The position numbers and the translations under genes were made by a program. Below the pieces are notes generated by a model. It ran no database searches. It saw only the letters and a program-made list of their open reading frames with translations, and had not been told where the DNA came from. Of a stretch of DNA of 64,000 nucleotides, positions 20,976 to 29,199 are shown piece after piece; within the stretch, counting starts at the first letter, position 1; each line of letters begins with the position of its first letter. Source of the DNA: a virus; IMG/VR virus record IMGVR_UViG_3300013120_000738, positions 163,726 through 227,725 of that record; one strand, written 5' to 3'.

Positions 20976-22543
20976 TTGAAGCACCAATTAAATCGAGAAA
21001 CATTTGCTAGTACACAACCCATGACTTCTGTATATTTACCAGCAAATCTCTCATCATGCCAAGACATCCCCAACCCATGAACAAACTCATGTGCAGCAAC
21101 AGCAATAAGTTGTTTCTTCCCCTCCGACTTAAAATTCCACCGCTTCTTGAAGGACTTCGAGTAGCTGGCGTTCTGCTCAACCACCTTGCACGGGTTCAAG
21201 TAATAGACTCTCCCATAATCGCCCCGCTCATGCTGAGCAGCATCATCTTCGCTGAAAAGGAATCCTATGGAGAATTCATCCTCGACATCGAACAACCGAT
21301 GCATCTCCAGCATTATCCGACCCCAAAACCGGGCCAACTTAGTACTGTGGCTGGAGAACTCACCACTGCCCGGATCATAGTAAGCCGGAACCTTCAAATC
21401 CGTCTCATTCTTAAGGACGAACTGATGCCCCAGGGTAGCAACCTGCCGACGCGGTACCGGCCGCACCTCATCCGAATAAGCAGCCGCTCTGACCGGTCGG
21501 TCAGTCTCCGCCACCAAGTGGTATAGAGGATCCTGCGGTTCGTCCCCATCGACCACATCAATTCCATCCTGTGGCGACTCGACGATAGTAGGGGCAATTT
21601 GATCCTTCTCGACCCCATTAGGATACCCAGGATGCTCCCGTACTGGCTCCGGCGGAGCAACCGGCTCTGCCACCAGGTCCACTACATCCAAAGTCCGCTG
21701 ATGGCAAAGCTTCGTCCCATGGTACTCCTTATACCGAGGACCACGCCGACGATCCTTCAAAGCCGAGGACTTATCAACCGCCAGCTCCGTCACAAAATCC
21801 GAGAGCTCATTGCGGTACGGATTTACCAGCCCGTCGCGGTTCGCCGTTAGTACGTCATTACTCGCACCTTTCAGCTCAACGATAACCGTCCTATCGAACC
21901 CAGTCGACTGGACGAACATCGGAATCCCCCCAATCCTGACACACAGACGGTATTTTTTCGACCGGTTGGTCCAAACCTTACCGAAACCCAGGTCTCTTCG
22001 AGGACTACCTTTTCGGTAGGAAGTATCCAGGGTATTCCCGTCTACTTCGAGGGTACCGCTCCATTGAGCCCAGAAGGCGAACTTGCCGAAATTCTGGCGT
22101 AATTCCTCCTGCTGATCACCCTTCATGATCACGTCCGAACGCGTACCATGAAAATAGGTCTCTTCTCGCAGATCGTAATCGCCGCCACAGCCATCCGCAA
22201 CCCACGACCCAGAATGGATCTTCCAAGACTTGTGGGTAAAATAGAGAAGCTCTTTAGCTTTACCGAACCCCCCGACAGTGTGGTCAAAGTCCTTACCGGA
22301 CTCACCCAGGGCTAAGAGTTTGTCGCAAAGCTCCTCGCGGCTCATGGGGGCACCGTTATTCTCGACGGTAACCCAAGTATCTCCCTCAGGAGTCAGGCCG
22401 ATCTTGACCTGAATGTACATGCAACCGGGAGCATCCGTACAATTCTGGAGAATCTCCCGAACCCAAGCCCAGGTCGGATCCTCATAGTCGTTGGGGACCT
22501 TAGCAAAGAAAGAAGGCCCGATACGTACCTGATGCTGTGCCAT
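20972..22543 (-). CDS. GHKL ATPase fused to a zincin-like metallopeptidase
   Basis: 523 residues, ATG at 22543 behind AGGAGATATCGACG, stop TGA. The N-terminal 200 residues carry the Bergerat ATP fold: REILQNCTDA (N-box), VENNGAPMS (metal/nucleotide box) and GGFGKAKELL (lid). The C-terminal ~100 residues contain AVAAHEFVHGLGMSWHDE, a zincin HExxH with a downstream His, then YTEVMG. Between them is a long low-complexity linker. This combination suggests ATP-driven conformational control of a protease, but the substrate is unknown and either domain could be inactive. Confidence 0.8.
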   Translation of the reverse strand: MAQHQVRIGPSFFAKVPNDYEDPTWAWVREILQNCTDAPGCMYIQVKIGLTPEGDTWVTVENNGAPMSREELCDKLLALGESGKDFDHTVGGFGKAKELLYFTHKSWKIHSGSWVADGCGGDYDLREETYFHGTRSDVIMKGDQQEELRQNFGKFAFWAQWSGTLEVDGNTLDTSYRKGSPRRDLGFGKVWTNRSKKYRLCVRIGGIPMFVQSTGFDRTVIVELKGASNDVLTANRDGLVNPYRNELSDFVTELAVDKSSALKDRRRGPRYKEYHGTKLCHQRTLDVVDLVAEPVAPPEPVREHPGYPNGVEKDQIAPTIVESPQDGIDVVDGDEPQDPLYHLVAETDRPVRAAAYSDEVRPVPRRQVATLGHQFVLKNETDLKVPAYYDPGSGEFSSHSTKLARFWGRIMLEMHRLFDVEDEFSIGFLFSEDDAAQHERGDYGRVYYLNPCKVVEQNASYSKSFKKRWNFKSEGKKQLIAVAAHEFVHGLGMSWHDERFAGKYTEVMGCVLANVSRFNWCFK

Positions 22544-22587
22544 CGTCGATATCTCCTGTGCTGAAGAATATACTTCCGATGACCCCA

Positions 22588-22616
22588 TGTGACGAACCCA
22601 CCGCCAGAGGGTAAAT
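22588..22616 (-). promoter_or_regulatory. Bipartite promoter-like element (CGTCACA variant)
   Basis: ATTTACC then CGTCACA on the minus strand, 45 bp upstream of the GHKL-protease start. Confidence 0.65.
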
Positions 22617-22891
22617 TAGGGGGATTCCTCCGACAAAGCCGCCACAAGCTCCTCAGCAAACCGAAACCCGCGTTCACGAGCTAGGACATCCGCCGTCTGG
22701 CAGTCGATTACCTCATCGTTCCAGTACAACAGCCCATCCCTCGCGGTGATCTCGACGTCCTCATCCAGAACTTCGAGGAGGGCTCGAACGTAGCCGGAAT
22801 GATAGTTCCATTGCTTGCTATCATCCGGCCAACGCTCTATAGCCGCTCTCCCGATCTGCAGACGACGCTTAACCTCGTCCACAGACATCAT
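22616..22891 (-). CDS. Hypothetical protein, 91 residues
   Basis: ATG overlaps the TGA of the upstream gene (ATGA). Helical N-terminus (DEVKRRLQIGRAAIERW), then mixed. No family recognised. Confidence 0.7.
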   Translation of the reverse strand: MMSVDEVKRRLQIGRAAIERWPDDSKQWNYHSGYVRALLEVLDEDVEITARDGLLYWNDEVIDCQTADVLARERGFRFAEELVAALSEESP

Positions 22892-23085
22892 TGCTGGTCA
22901 CCCCGCTGCTGGTAGTCCATACGAACGCGGTGCAAACGACGACCGAGTGCCACGAGTTCTTCCTCGGTCTCGCCATCAAGCTCATGAATGAGCGAAGAAA
23001 GCAGACGAGCCATCGGAAGATTAAACGAGCACTGAACAACCCCCTGAAACACCGGGGGCACATTAAAAACCGGCTTCTGAGCCAT
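22888..23085 (-). CDS. Helical hypothetical protein, 65 residues
   Basis: ATG behind GAGGAGGTCGCT, stop TGA. Second half helical and acidic/basic (LIHELDGETEEELVALG). No family recognised. Confidence 0.7.
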   Translation of the reverse strand: MAQKPVFNVPPVFQGVVQCSFNLPMARLLSSLIHELDGETEEELVALGRRLHRVRMDYQQRGDQQ

Positions 23086-23116
23086 AGCGACCTCCTCAAG
23101 TGGATAGAAATACGAG

Positions 23117-23653
23117 TTACTCTACCGACTCTGTGGCAGAAGCAATACTCTGAAGTAAATCCACAATAGGACTCAGCATCTGCCCCAAATCATCCTTCTC
23201 ATTGTCAATAAGACCCCGCAGAGCGTCCGCATACTCCCCAGCATTCTTCGAGACGCGATACCACCGACCCACAACAGTCCTAAGGGCTAACAAGATCGAA
23301 CCCTCCCCATGATAGGACTCAATAATCTCGAAGACATTAGCCCCGCATTCGGCATCGATCCGCCATCCAATTGTTTGACGCTGATGCTCGGCGAGCAACC
23401 TCCCAGCCATGTCCGATATCTCCAGGGCTTCCTTAAAATGAATCTCCCCAGGACTAAATCTCGGCTCCCTAACCCATTTGAAGGTGGGTACGCAGGACGC
23501 AGAATCCAACCGGTTATCCCAACCTTCATCCAAAATTTTCGAGATGGCCTCTTTCTTGTCGGTAGCCCGTACCGTAATCCGGCCGATGGTACCTTCCTGA
23601 TCTTGATCGTCCATCCAACCAAGATTACAAACCCACAGATCCTCGCGTGACAT
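23117..23653 (-). CDS. Hypothetical protein, 178 residues
   Basis: ATG just after the GAGGAAATCACG arm of a palindrome, stop TAG. N-terminal beta region (GTIGRITVRATDKKEA), helical C-terminus. Residues around TIGWRIDAECGA are encoded by the 47-bp repeat also found at 440-486. No family recognised. Confidence 0.75.
   Translation of the reverse strand: MSREDLWVCNLGWMDDQDQEGTIGRITVRATDKKEAISKILDEGWDNRLDSASCVPTFKWVREPRFSPGEIHFKEALEISDMAGRLLAEHQRQTIGWRIDAECGANVFEIIESYHGEGSILLALRTVVGRWYRVSKNAGEYADALRGLIDNEKDDLGQMLSPIVDLLQSIASATESVE
23337..23383. repeat. 47-bp perfect direct repeat, copy 2
   Basis: Identical to 440-486; here natural coding sequence of the gene at 23117. Confidence 0.95.
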
Positions 23654-23658
23654 CGTGA

Positions 23659-23673
23659 TTTCCTCTCTGGAAA
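23659..23673. repeat. TTTCC-N5-GGAAA palindrome
   Basis: TTTCC, TCTCT, GGAAA; supplies the ribosome site of the gene at 23117 and abuts the stop of the next gene. Confidence 0.85.
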
Positions 23674-24192
23674 TTAGAGGGATTTTAAGTAAGCCTGGAC
23701 CTCAGGGTGCCAGTCCTCTTGAAGATCATAGAAGGGTGTGTCCGCCGCCTCAGCAGCCTGACAACCAGGATGAGTGTCATAATCAAAATCGTCGCCTTGG
23801 GGCTCCTCCCAATAATCAGAAAACCCACCCTTCGTCGACCGCATGTCCACATGCTCAAGGACACTCCGGACAAGATCACAGACTTTCTTCGAGGCCTCGC
23901 CCATCTCAGGGAGAATATCCAAGAGCTCTGAACCGCTGTCCGAAGCGTAACCATTATCGACCCACTGGGCAAACCCACCATTTTCAACCTGATAGTTCAG
24001 ATTCCCCAGCATTACCGCCCGTCTCTCAGCTACACTGAGCTCCCGAAGGAATTGGGCGTATGTCCAAGATCTTGCGACGACGTCACCAGCAGCTTTACTG
24101 GTCGCTTCGCACTTCCTCCCTTGTTCTTGCCACTTATCGTAAGCAGCGTTCATGAGTTGTTGCCAGAGGCTATTGTCATCTACCGTTGCCAT
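23674..24192 (-). CDS. DUF4375-like protein
   Basis: 172 residues, ATG at 24192 behind GGAGGTTGAGC. LNYQVENGGFAQWVDNGYA near residue 80 is the signature block of DUF4375 (DMP19-like), followed by a helical half. Family members are common in bacterial and phage accessory regions; biochemical role unknown. Confidence 0.75.
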   Translation of the reverse strand: MATVDDNSLWQQLMNAAYDKWQEQGRKCEATSKAAGDVVARSWTYAQFLRELSVAERRAVMLGNLNYQVENGGFAQWVDNGYASDSGSELLDILPEMGEASKKVCDLVRSVLEHVDMRSTKGGFSDYWEEPQGDDFDYDTHPGCQAAEAADTPFYDLQEDWHPEVQAYLKSL

Positions 24193-24208
24193 GCTCAACC
24201 TCCGATGA

Positions 24209-24223
24209 TTTCCTAGCAGGAAA
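24209..24223. repeat. TTTCC-N5-GGAAA palindrome
   Basis: TTTCC, TAGCA, GGAAA, 17 bp upstream of the DUF4375-like gene. Confidence 0.85.
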
Positions 24224-24225
24224 TC

Positions 24226-24531
24226 CTAGTTGGCCAGATGATCCTCGTCCTGGCTCAAGTGGTTACGAAATGAATCCCCCCAATCCACCAAAGGCTTGTG
24301 AGAGACCTTGCCCTCGGTGAAGACTTCTTTGTTCTCTTCCCACCACGCACCAAGCAGAATTGTTTGTTGGACTTGTTCCATGCTTGGTAGGACGTCTGGG
24401 TGCCGATGGGTGATTGTGTCGCGGATCCCGCAGGGGACGAATGCCCCGTTAACATCTTGGGTGATCGCGATTTCCCACTGACGATCTGCTCCCTCGAGCA
24501 GAATTACACCAACAACTTGTGGTTTTGACAT
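24226..24531 (-). CDS. Hypothetical protein, 101 residues
   Basis: ATG behind AGAGGAGGACAGTAAT, stop TAG. Begins with strands (VVGVILLEGADRQWEIAIT), then helical with Trp residues. No family recognised. Confidence 0.7.
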   Translation of the reverse strand: MSKPQVVGVILLEGADRQWEIAITQDVNGAFVPCGIRDTITHRHPDVLPSMEQVQQTILLGAWWEENKEVFTEGKVSHKPLVDWGDSFRNHLSQDEDHLAN

Positions 24532-24554
24532 ATTACTGTCCTCCTCTGACTTAC

Positions 24555-24583
24555 TGTGACAAACTACAGCCCTATGTTAATTT
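24555..24583 (-). promoter_or_regulatory. Bipartite promoter-like element
   Basis: ATTAAC then TGTCACA on the minus strand, 24 bp upstream of the start at 24531; the HNH gene at 24608 lies just beyond it on the other strand. Confidence 0.7.
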
Positions 24584-24607
24584 CGTACTAGGCTGCAAAC
24601 ATAAAAT

Positions 24608-25075
24608 ATGAAAACTTGTGAAAGATGCGAACAACCACAACCTATTACACACTTCAAATTACATAGAGGTAAAAGAGGAAATATATGTCGAAAATGTAGA
24701 AATAATGCAGCAAAAGCTAAAAATCGTTGCCCCCATTGCTACAAACCATTAGAAAATAATAGATGCCAACATTGTGGTAAACGTCACAAACAACGATATC
24801 AAGAAATAAAGAAAATAGTAATTGAACATTATGGTGGTAAGTGCCAATGCCCAGGATGCCAAGAAGATCGATTACCATTCCTTACTATAGATCATAAAAA
24901 TGGAGACGGAGCAGAACACCGCAGAAAAATCCCAGCAGCGAGAAAAAGAATTTACGCCTGGCTCCTAAAAGAAAACTTCCCAGACGATTTCCAAATATTA
25001 TGTTGGAACTGTAATTGTGCGAAATCTACTGATGGGCATTGCCCAGTACATACGCAAACAGCCCCACCCAAATAG
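24608..25075 (+). CDS. HNH endonuclease, free-standing
   Basis: 155 residues, AT-rich, opposite strand to its neighbours. N-terminal zinc knuckles (CERCEQ/CRKC and CPHC/CQHCGK) and a C-terminal HNH: FLTIDHKNGDGAEHRRK, then ILCWNCNCAKS. It is related to the HNH gene at 54228, which shares the IDH-N-DGA-HR block and the WNCN/ANCQ knuckle. No good ribosome site precedes the ATG. A terminator overlaps its stop. Confidence 0.85.
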   Translation: MKTCERCEQPQPITHFKLHRGKRGNICRKCRNNAAKAKNRCPHCYKPLENNRCQHCGKRHKQRYQEIKKIVIEHYGGKCQCPGCQEDRLPFLTIDHKNGDGAEHRRKIPAARKRIYAWLLKENFPDDFQILCWNCNCAKSTDGHCPVHTQTAPPK

Positions 25076-25087
25076 GTGGGGCTGTTT
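25059..25087 (+). terminator. Rho-independent terminator
   Basis: CAGCCCCACC pairs perfectly with GGTGGGGCTG, followed by TTT, at the end of the HNH gene. Confidence 0.85.
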
Positions 25088-25113
25088 AACGCGAGCAAGG
25101 ACAGGCAGGTAAT

Positions 25114-25791
25114 TCATGCCTTGACGTACTTGGTGCACGAACTGCCCATGGCGTCCGTGAACTCTTCCATCTTGCCGGTGTCCCGACCGCAGATGACCGA
25201 CAAACGCTGCAGCGTACCAGGCTTGAAGGCCTTCTTCTCCACCGGATCGATCAGTTCAGCAGCCTGATCCTCGTCCAAAATCTCCTCCTTCACGAGCTTC
25301 GTGATAGCCCGCTCCAGAGCCTTCTCGATGACCTCGCTGACGCCCTCGACCGCCAAAACGTCCCGGTTGAACTGGATGGTGGTCTCCTCGTACAACAAGT
25401 CCGCCACCGCGTCCGCACCGAGCAAATCGGCCAATTCCTCTTCCTGCTCCGGCTTCACGCCGTACTGAGCGGACCGATCCTGCACGACCAGCGTGACCTT
25501 CTCGCCCGACGCGTTCTGCACGACCATGGGCGTCTCGGGGAACACACCGATGTCGGCGTACGTGCTGAAGAATTGGGCCTCGGCGTAAGGCAACACAACC
25601 GCTTTGTGCACCTTCATCTTCGCGTCGATGGCCTTCTTGTCCGCCGCGAGTTGCGTCAACTCGTGCACGGACTCGGCGACTTTCTCGGAGGCGGGATCGC
25701 CGACCAACCACGTGGTCTGCTTTTTCTTAGTCTTCTTCGCACCCGCCTGCTTGTCCTGCTTCGCCGCAGCAGCTTTCGCAAAAAGTCCCAT
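25114..25791 (-). CDS. Hypothetical protein, 225 residues
   Basis: ATG behind GAGGAGGTCCATC, stop TGA. Starts with a basic Ala/Lys-rich segment (residues 1-28), continues as an acidic helical and beta mixture, and repeats EEELADLLGADAVADLL-type helices. GC-rich and well translated (high G/C third positions), so probably an abundant protein. No family recognised. Confidence 0.75.
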   Translation of the reverse strand: MGLFAKAAAAKQDKQAGAKKTKKKQTTWLVGDPASEKVAESVHELTQLAADKKAIDAKMKVHKAVVLPYAEAQFFSTYADIGVFPETPMVVQNASGEKVTLVVQDRSAQYGVKPEQEEELADLLGADAVADLLYEETTIQFNRDVLAVEGVSEVIEKALERAITKLVKEEILDEDQAAELIDPVEKKAFKPGTLQRLSVICGRDTGKMEEFTDAMGSSCTKYVKA

Positions 25792-25863
25792 GATGGACCT
25801 CCTCAAAGTGAAAACATCGTTCGCTCGGCAACCACCATGGTCGCCGCATCGTTGATATCGCAC

Positions 25864-25892
25864 TGTGACAAATACGTCCACCAAGGTTAAAT
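25864..25892 (-). promoter_or_regulatory. Bipartite promoter-like element
   Basis: ATTTAAC then TGTCACA on the minus strand, 72 bp upstream of the start at 25791. Confidence 0.75.
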
Positions 25893-25895
25893 CAA

Positions 25896-26189
25896 CTACT
25901 CGTCCCCCTCCGCAGGTGGTGAAGCCTCCCGCATCTTCTTATCAATAACCGACTCGGTCGGCGTAACAGGAACAGACGGACCCATCTTCCCAGTACTAGG
26001 ACCCTTCACCATCGGCCCAGTCCTCTCCGGAGATTCGATACCTACCTTCTTAAAAATAGCATCCAACCTCCTACACAGAACATCAGCCGCCTCACGATGA
26101 TGAAAATTAATAGCTTCCATCTGAGCCGTCGAATCCGCGTCCAAATACATCCCCTTCAGCTCATCAATAACAACCTCAAACTGAGACAT
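25896..26189 (-). CDS. Hypothetical protein, 97 residues
   Basis: ATG behind AGGAGGACATT, stop TAG. N-terminal helices then a Pro/Thr/Ser-rich tail that is probably disordered. No family recognised. Confidence 0.7.
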   Translation of the reverse strand: MSQFEVVIDELKGMYLDADSTAQMEAINFHHREAADVLCRRLDAIFKKVGIESPERTGPMVKGPSTGKMGPSVPVTPTESVIDKKMREASPPAEGDE

Positions 26190-26198
26190 AATGTCCTC

Positions 26199-26498
26199 CT
26201 AAATTTGTTCATCCCAATCCCAATAGCCACCCTTCGCACCACAAACCTCATCACGCGAAGGAGTCTCAACCCGGCAACTAATAACATTATTCGTAGTCGA
26301 AGCCCTAATCTCCTCCGAACCCCCACCCTCCAAAGACTCCACAAGCTCCCCAACAGTCCTGGCCCCAACCGACGCCGCCATCTGCTGAAGAACCTCCTTA
26401 TCTTCATACCAATCATCCATATCCGCCTTAATAGCCCTAAACTCCCCCTCACGCTTCCTCACATGGATCTCCGGGTGATAAGCAACTATCTTTCCCAT
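26199..26498 (-). CDS. Hypothetical protein, 99 residues
   Basis: ATG behind GGGGGCTGGTTAA. Helical core (DWYEDKEVLQQMAASVG) and Gly-rich C-terminus. First gene of the minus array here; divergent from the ligase gene across a 73-bp gap. Confidence 0.7.
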   Translation of the reverse strand: MGKIVAYHPEIHVRKREGEFRAIKADMDDWYEDKEVLQQMAASVGARTVGELVESLEGGGSEEIRASTTNNVISCRVETPSRDEVCGAKGGYWDWDEQI

Positions 26499-26571
26499 TT
26501 AACCAGCCCCCTAGTCTTGGTAACACACGAGGAATAGGAATATCCCCGACACGTATTTAAAGGACAAGAGC

Positions 26572-27291
26572 ATGAACACCACAACAGTACCAGTCGATCG
26601 CTACATCTGGCCACCACGCCCCGACGCGGCCATCCCCAGGGACGAAACAGACTTCCTGAAGGGCTCGACCTGGATCGCACAACTGAAATACAACGACAGT
26701 CGCTGTCTAGTAAAATATTTACCCGACAACACCGTCGAACTCTGGAACCGACACGGCGAAAAATTCAGATCATACACATGCCCAGACTGGCTAGCCGAAC
26801 AACTCCTCGAAGTACGATTCCTACTCGGCCTAGCCCCAAACGAATACCACCTACTCGACGGAGGACTACTCGACGCCAAACACAGGGCAATCAAAGACAC
26901 CATCGTGGTCTGGGATGTACTCGTCGACTCCGGCATGTACCAAGTCGGCACCACCTACCGCGACCGGTACGAAAAGTACTTCGGTGCCCACACCCGACAA
27001 AGACCATTCTGGAACTTCAGCCACCAGGACTACGAAAAATCCCACACCTTCGGATTCGCCCTCACCAAGAACACATTCTTCCCATCCAACCACAAACACC
27101 AAACCTGGGACGAACTATGGGAACGAGTCCACGCCGTCAACAAACCCTGGCTAAACATGGGCGTCGGCCCCCTACTCGAAGGCCTCGTCTTCAAAGACCT
27201 CAGCGGCAAACTCAAAAGAGCCTACCGCGAGAAAAACAACCAACACTGGGTTATGCGATCCCGCGTAGCCACCGGACGACACGCATTCTAA
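26572..27291 (+). CDS. ATP-dependent DNA/RNA ligase, adenylation domain
   Basis: 239 residues. Nucleotidyltransferase motifs appear in order: QLKYNDSR (motif I, adenylated Lys), ELWNRHGEKF, LLDGGLLDAKH (motif III region), VVWDVL, LLEGLVFKD (motif IV) and HWVMRSR (motif V). Motif I departs from the usual K-x-D-G-x-R. No OB domain follows, so it is a minimal ligase such as those sealing nicks in phage repair. ATG behind AAGGACAAGAGC. Coding strand is unusually rich in A and C. Confidence 0.8.
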   Translation: MNTTTVPVDRYIWPPRPDAAIPRDETDFLKGSTWIAQLKYNDSRCLVKYLPDNTVELWNRHGEKFRSYTCPDWLAEQLLEVRFLLGLAPNEYHLLDGGLLDAKHRAIKDTIVVWDVLVDSGMYQVGTTYRDRYEKYFGAHTRQRPFWNFSHQDYEKSHTFGFALTKNTFFPSNHKHQTWDELWERVHAVNKPWLNMGVGPLLEGLVFKDLSGKLKRAYREKNNQHWVMRSRVATGRHAF

Positions 27292-27333
27292 CTCCCCACA
27301 GTCGGGGAACCACCAAATAAGGAAACCCTGACT

Positions 27334-27804
27334 ATGGAACGAATCCTCATCAAAACAGTCCCCACGGGCCGCATCGAAATAACCATCGACGGCCCAACCC
27401 CCCTTATCCAATTCAACTGCGACTGCCTAGACGCCCGCCCCATCTGCCAAGCAATCTGCTGCCGCAACCGCCCCGACTACGCATGCGCCATAGACAACCC
27501 AGAAGACCTAGAAACCTTCAAAGACTGCCTAATCCCACACCCATTCGTCCCACAAGTCAAACTATTACCCCACCACGGCGGCCACTGCCTATTCCTAGAC
27601 GAAGACTCCAAATGTTCCATACACGACCACAAACCAACCATCTGTACCCGCTGGCACTGCAGCCCCGAAGGCGGAACCGCCGAAATCCGCGACAAAGGCT
27701 TCAGCCTCATCCCAGCCCTCGGCGATCTCCAACATGATTGGATAGAAAAAACTTATCCCGAAGCACCTAAACCCTCACCCCGCCCTCAGGGGACCACCGA
27801 ATAA
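27334..27804 (+). CDS. YkgJ-family Cys-cluster protein
   Basis: 156 residues. CQAICC, then GHCLFLDEDSKCSIHDHKPTIC (shortened here as GHCLFLDE...CSIHDHKPTIC) is the YkgJ/PF03692 pattern, thought to bind zinc or an iron-sulfur cluster. Follows the ligase in the same orientation, leader with ATAAGGAAAC. Confidence 0.8.
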   Translation: MERILIKTVPTGRIEITIDGPTPLIQFNCDCLDARPICQAICCRNRPDYACAIDNPEDLETFKDCLIPHPFVPQVKLLPHHGGHCLFLDEDSKCSIHDHKPTICTRWHCSPEGGTAEIRDKGFSLIPALGDLQHDWIEKTYPEAPKPSPRPQGTTE

Positions 27805-27808
27805 GGAA

Positions 27809-27832
27809 ACATTGAGTATGTAAGCTCAATGT
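27809..27832 (+). other. Leader hairpin
   Basis: ACATTGAG pairs with CTCAATGT across an 8-nt loop, between the YkgJ-like gene and the next gene. Confidence 0.5.
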
Positions 27833-27852
27833 ATTTAAGGATCCCACTAAAA

Positions 27853-27867
27853 TTTCCCATAAGGAAA
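27853..27867. repeat. TTTCC-N5-GGAAA palindrome
   Basis: TTTCC, CATAA, GGAAA, 5 bp before the ATG at 27873. Confidence 0.8.
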
Positions 27868-27872
27868 GCATC

Positions 27873-28283
27873 ATGGACAAAGAACAAGCCCAACTAAGCT
27901 GGTCACGAGCCAACAAACTCGCAGAACTCGCCGGAATCGCCCCACCGGCCGCCAGAAACTACATCTCAACCCTCAAAAAAGACACCGAAGAGGGCTGGAG
28001 ACAACTCACAACACTCCTCGACGGCGACAAGGACGCTCGAAACGGAATCATCCGAAACCACATCGACCTCGCCAAAGCCCACAAGACCCCACAAAGGGCT
28101 TCCAAGGGCGACCCCACACGCTCCCCACGGGCCGGAGCCCCCGCCGAATCCTCAAACGGTACCGAAGGAACCGCCGGGGTCGACATCAACCTCCTCCGAG
28201 CCCTAAAGAAACTCCTCACCAAGGGCTACGCACTCGAAGACATCCAAACAGGCTGCAAGTTCATCCAAGAACTACGCTCATAA
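27873..28283 (+). CDS. Hypothetical protein, 136 residues
   Basis: ATG after AAGGAAAGCATC, stop TAA. Helical N-terminus, a Ser/Pro/Gly-rich middle (residues 70-100), helical C-terminus (RALKKLLTKGYALEDIQ). Last gene of the plus trio. No family recognised. Confidence 0.7.
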   Translation: MDKEQAQLSWSRANKLAELAGIAPPAARNYISTLKKDTEEGWRQLTTLLDGDKDARNGIIRNHIDLAKAHKTPQRASKGDPTRSPRAGAPAESSNGTEGTAGVDINLLRALKKLLTKGYALEDIQTGCKFIQELRS

Positions 28284-28333
28284 GCACGCCCTAGTCCTCG
28301 ACCGCACCAGAAACATAGAACGACCCCCGACCA

Positions 28334-28348
28334 TTTCCACGGAGGAAA
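28334..28348. repeat. TTTCC-N5-GGAAA palindrome in a larger hairpin
   Basis: TTTCC, ACGGA, GGAAA is flanked by CCCCCG and CGGGGG, which extend the stem. Confidence 0.8.
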
Positions 28349-28397
28349 TCGTACGGGGGCTCCTCTTATATCCGAACGTAATCTTACGCGTTCGCAT

Positions 28398-28423
28398 AAG
28401 TCCTCATAAGGCCTTGAGGACTT
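28398..28423. terminator. Hairpin, probable terminator
   Basis: AAGTCCTCA pairs perfectly with TGAGGACTT across an 8-nt loop. Confidence 0.6.
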
Positions 28424-28440
28424 TCTAGACGCCCGCTCGA

Positions 28441-28455
28441 TTTCCTCCGTGGAAA
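28441..28455. repeat. TTTCC-N5-GGAAA palindrome
   Basis: TTTCC, TCCGT, GGAAA, nested between GCCCGC and GGCGGGC. With the copy at 28334 it forms an inverted pair about 90 bp apart. Confidence 0.8.
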
Positions 28456-28486
28456 TAACCCCCCTTTACCGGGTGGCGGGCTTCAC

Positions 28487-28602
28487 ATATATCTCCGAGC
28501 TTCTCCTTTAGCTTCCCTTGAATTCTACGCGCGTGAAGGGCCGGAAGTCCTAGAGAGTGCTTGCGGGTCAGAAAGATATCTTCCGTGGCCTCGGAGATAT
28601 AT
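28487..28602. repeat. 13-bp inverted repeat enclosing 90 bp
   Basis: ATATATCTCCGAG at 28487-28499 is the exact reverse complement of 28590-28602. The enclosed region has further small hairpins. Confidence 0.75.
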
Positions 28603-28704
28603 CCGGTCTTGTTGGTGTTTTGGAGATTCGGGTATTTTATTTCTCTGTTAGTATAGTTATTGGTCTTTGTGGTGGGTTTCTTGGGGTGATTTCCCCTTTG
28701 GGAA

Positions 28705-29165
28705 TTATTTGGGCCAGCCGGTGTGGTTTCTGAACCAGTGGGTGAGTTTTTGGATGCTTTGGGGGTCGTTGAGGTCGCATTGGTAGCAGATTGTTGGGCG
28801 GTCTGCTGGTTGGATTGTGAGGGTTGTACCTTGGATTTTTATTTTGTGGCTTGGGGCGTGGCAGCAGGTGGCGGGTTTGTCGTAGGTCCAGCGGTGTGAG
28901 CCGTCTGGTCCTTGGTAGTAGTGGATGTGGAGGTGGGTTATTTGGGTTTGGAGTTCTTGTCTTATGGCTTCTATTGTTGGGTTTTTGGGGTTTGTGGGGG
29001 TTAGGAGGATTTGGTCTGTGATGTTGAATGCTTGTAGGTGTTTGAGGATTTGTTGTGGTGTGTAGGTTTTGTGAGGGTTTTGCCTGTGGGGAGTTGTGCT
29101 GTGTAGGTTTTGTTGGGGTTTGTGAGTTTTTGGAGGTTTTTTATGGTTGCTTTGATTTTGGTCAT
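28705..29165 (-). CDS. DP-motif family protein, interrupted by a -1 frameshift
   Basis: ATG at 29165 opens a frame that ends soon after, but a -1 shift near 29065 (ACA AAA CC) continues into a long frame with natural protein composition, ending TAA at 28705 (about 153 residues). The C-terminus CYQCDLNDPQSIQKLTHWF carries the D-L-x-DPQSI motif shared with many small genes to the right. Coding strand is very rich in A and C. Sequencing error, pseudogene or programmed shift cannot be separated here. Confidence 0.6.
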
Positions 29166-29199
29166 GATTTGTGTTTATGTCGTGGAGTTCTGGGATCCA

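Larger units (their letters stand above)
28284..28704. other. Structured non-coding convergence zone
   Basis: About 420 bp without a gene between convergent transcription units. It holds two TTTCC-N5-GGAAA palindromes, a perfect 9-bp hairpin at 28398-28423, a 13-bp inverted repeat spanning 28487-28602 and the local inversion of strand base skew. It may combine terminators with an origin, a terminus or a structured RNA. Confidence 0.6.

Noticed and set aside
28824-29021. A 65-codon plus frame rich in Gly, Leu and Trp
   Set aside because: It is the complement of the frameshifted minus gene at 28705 and owes its composition to the G/T bias of that strand.
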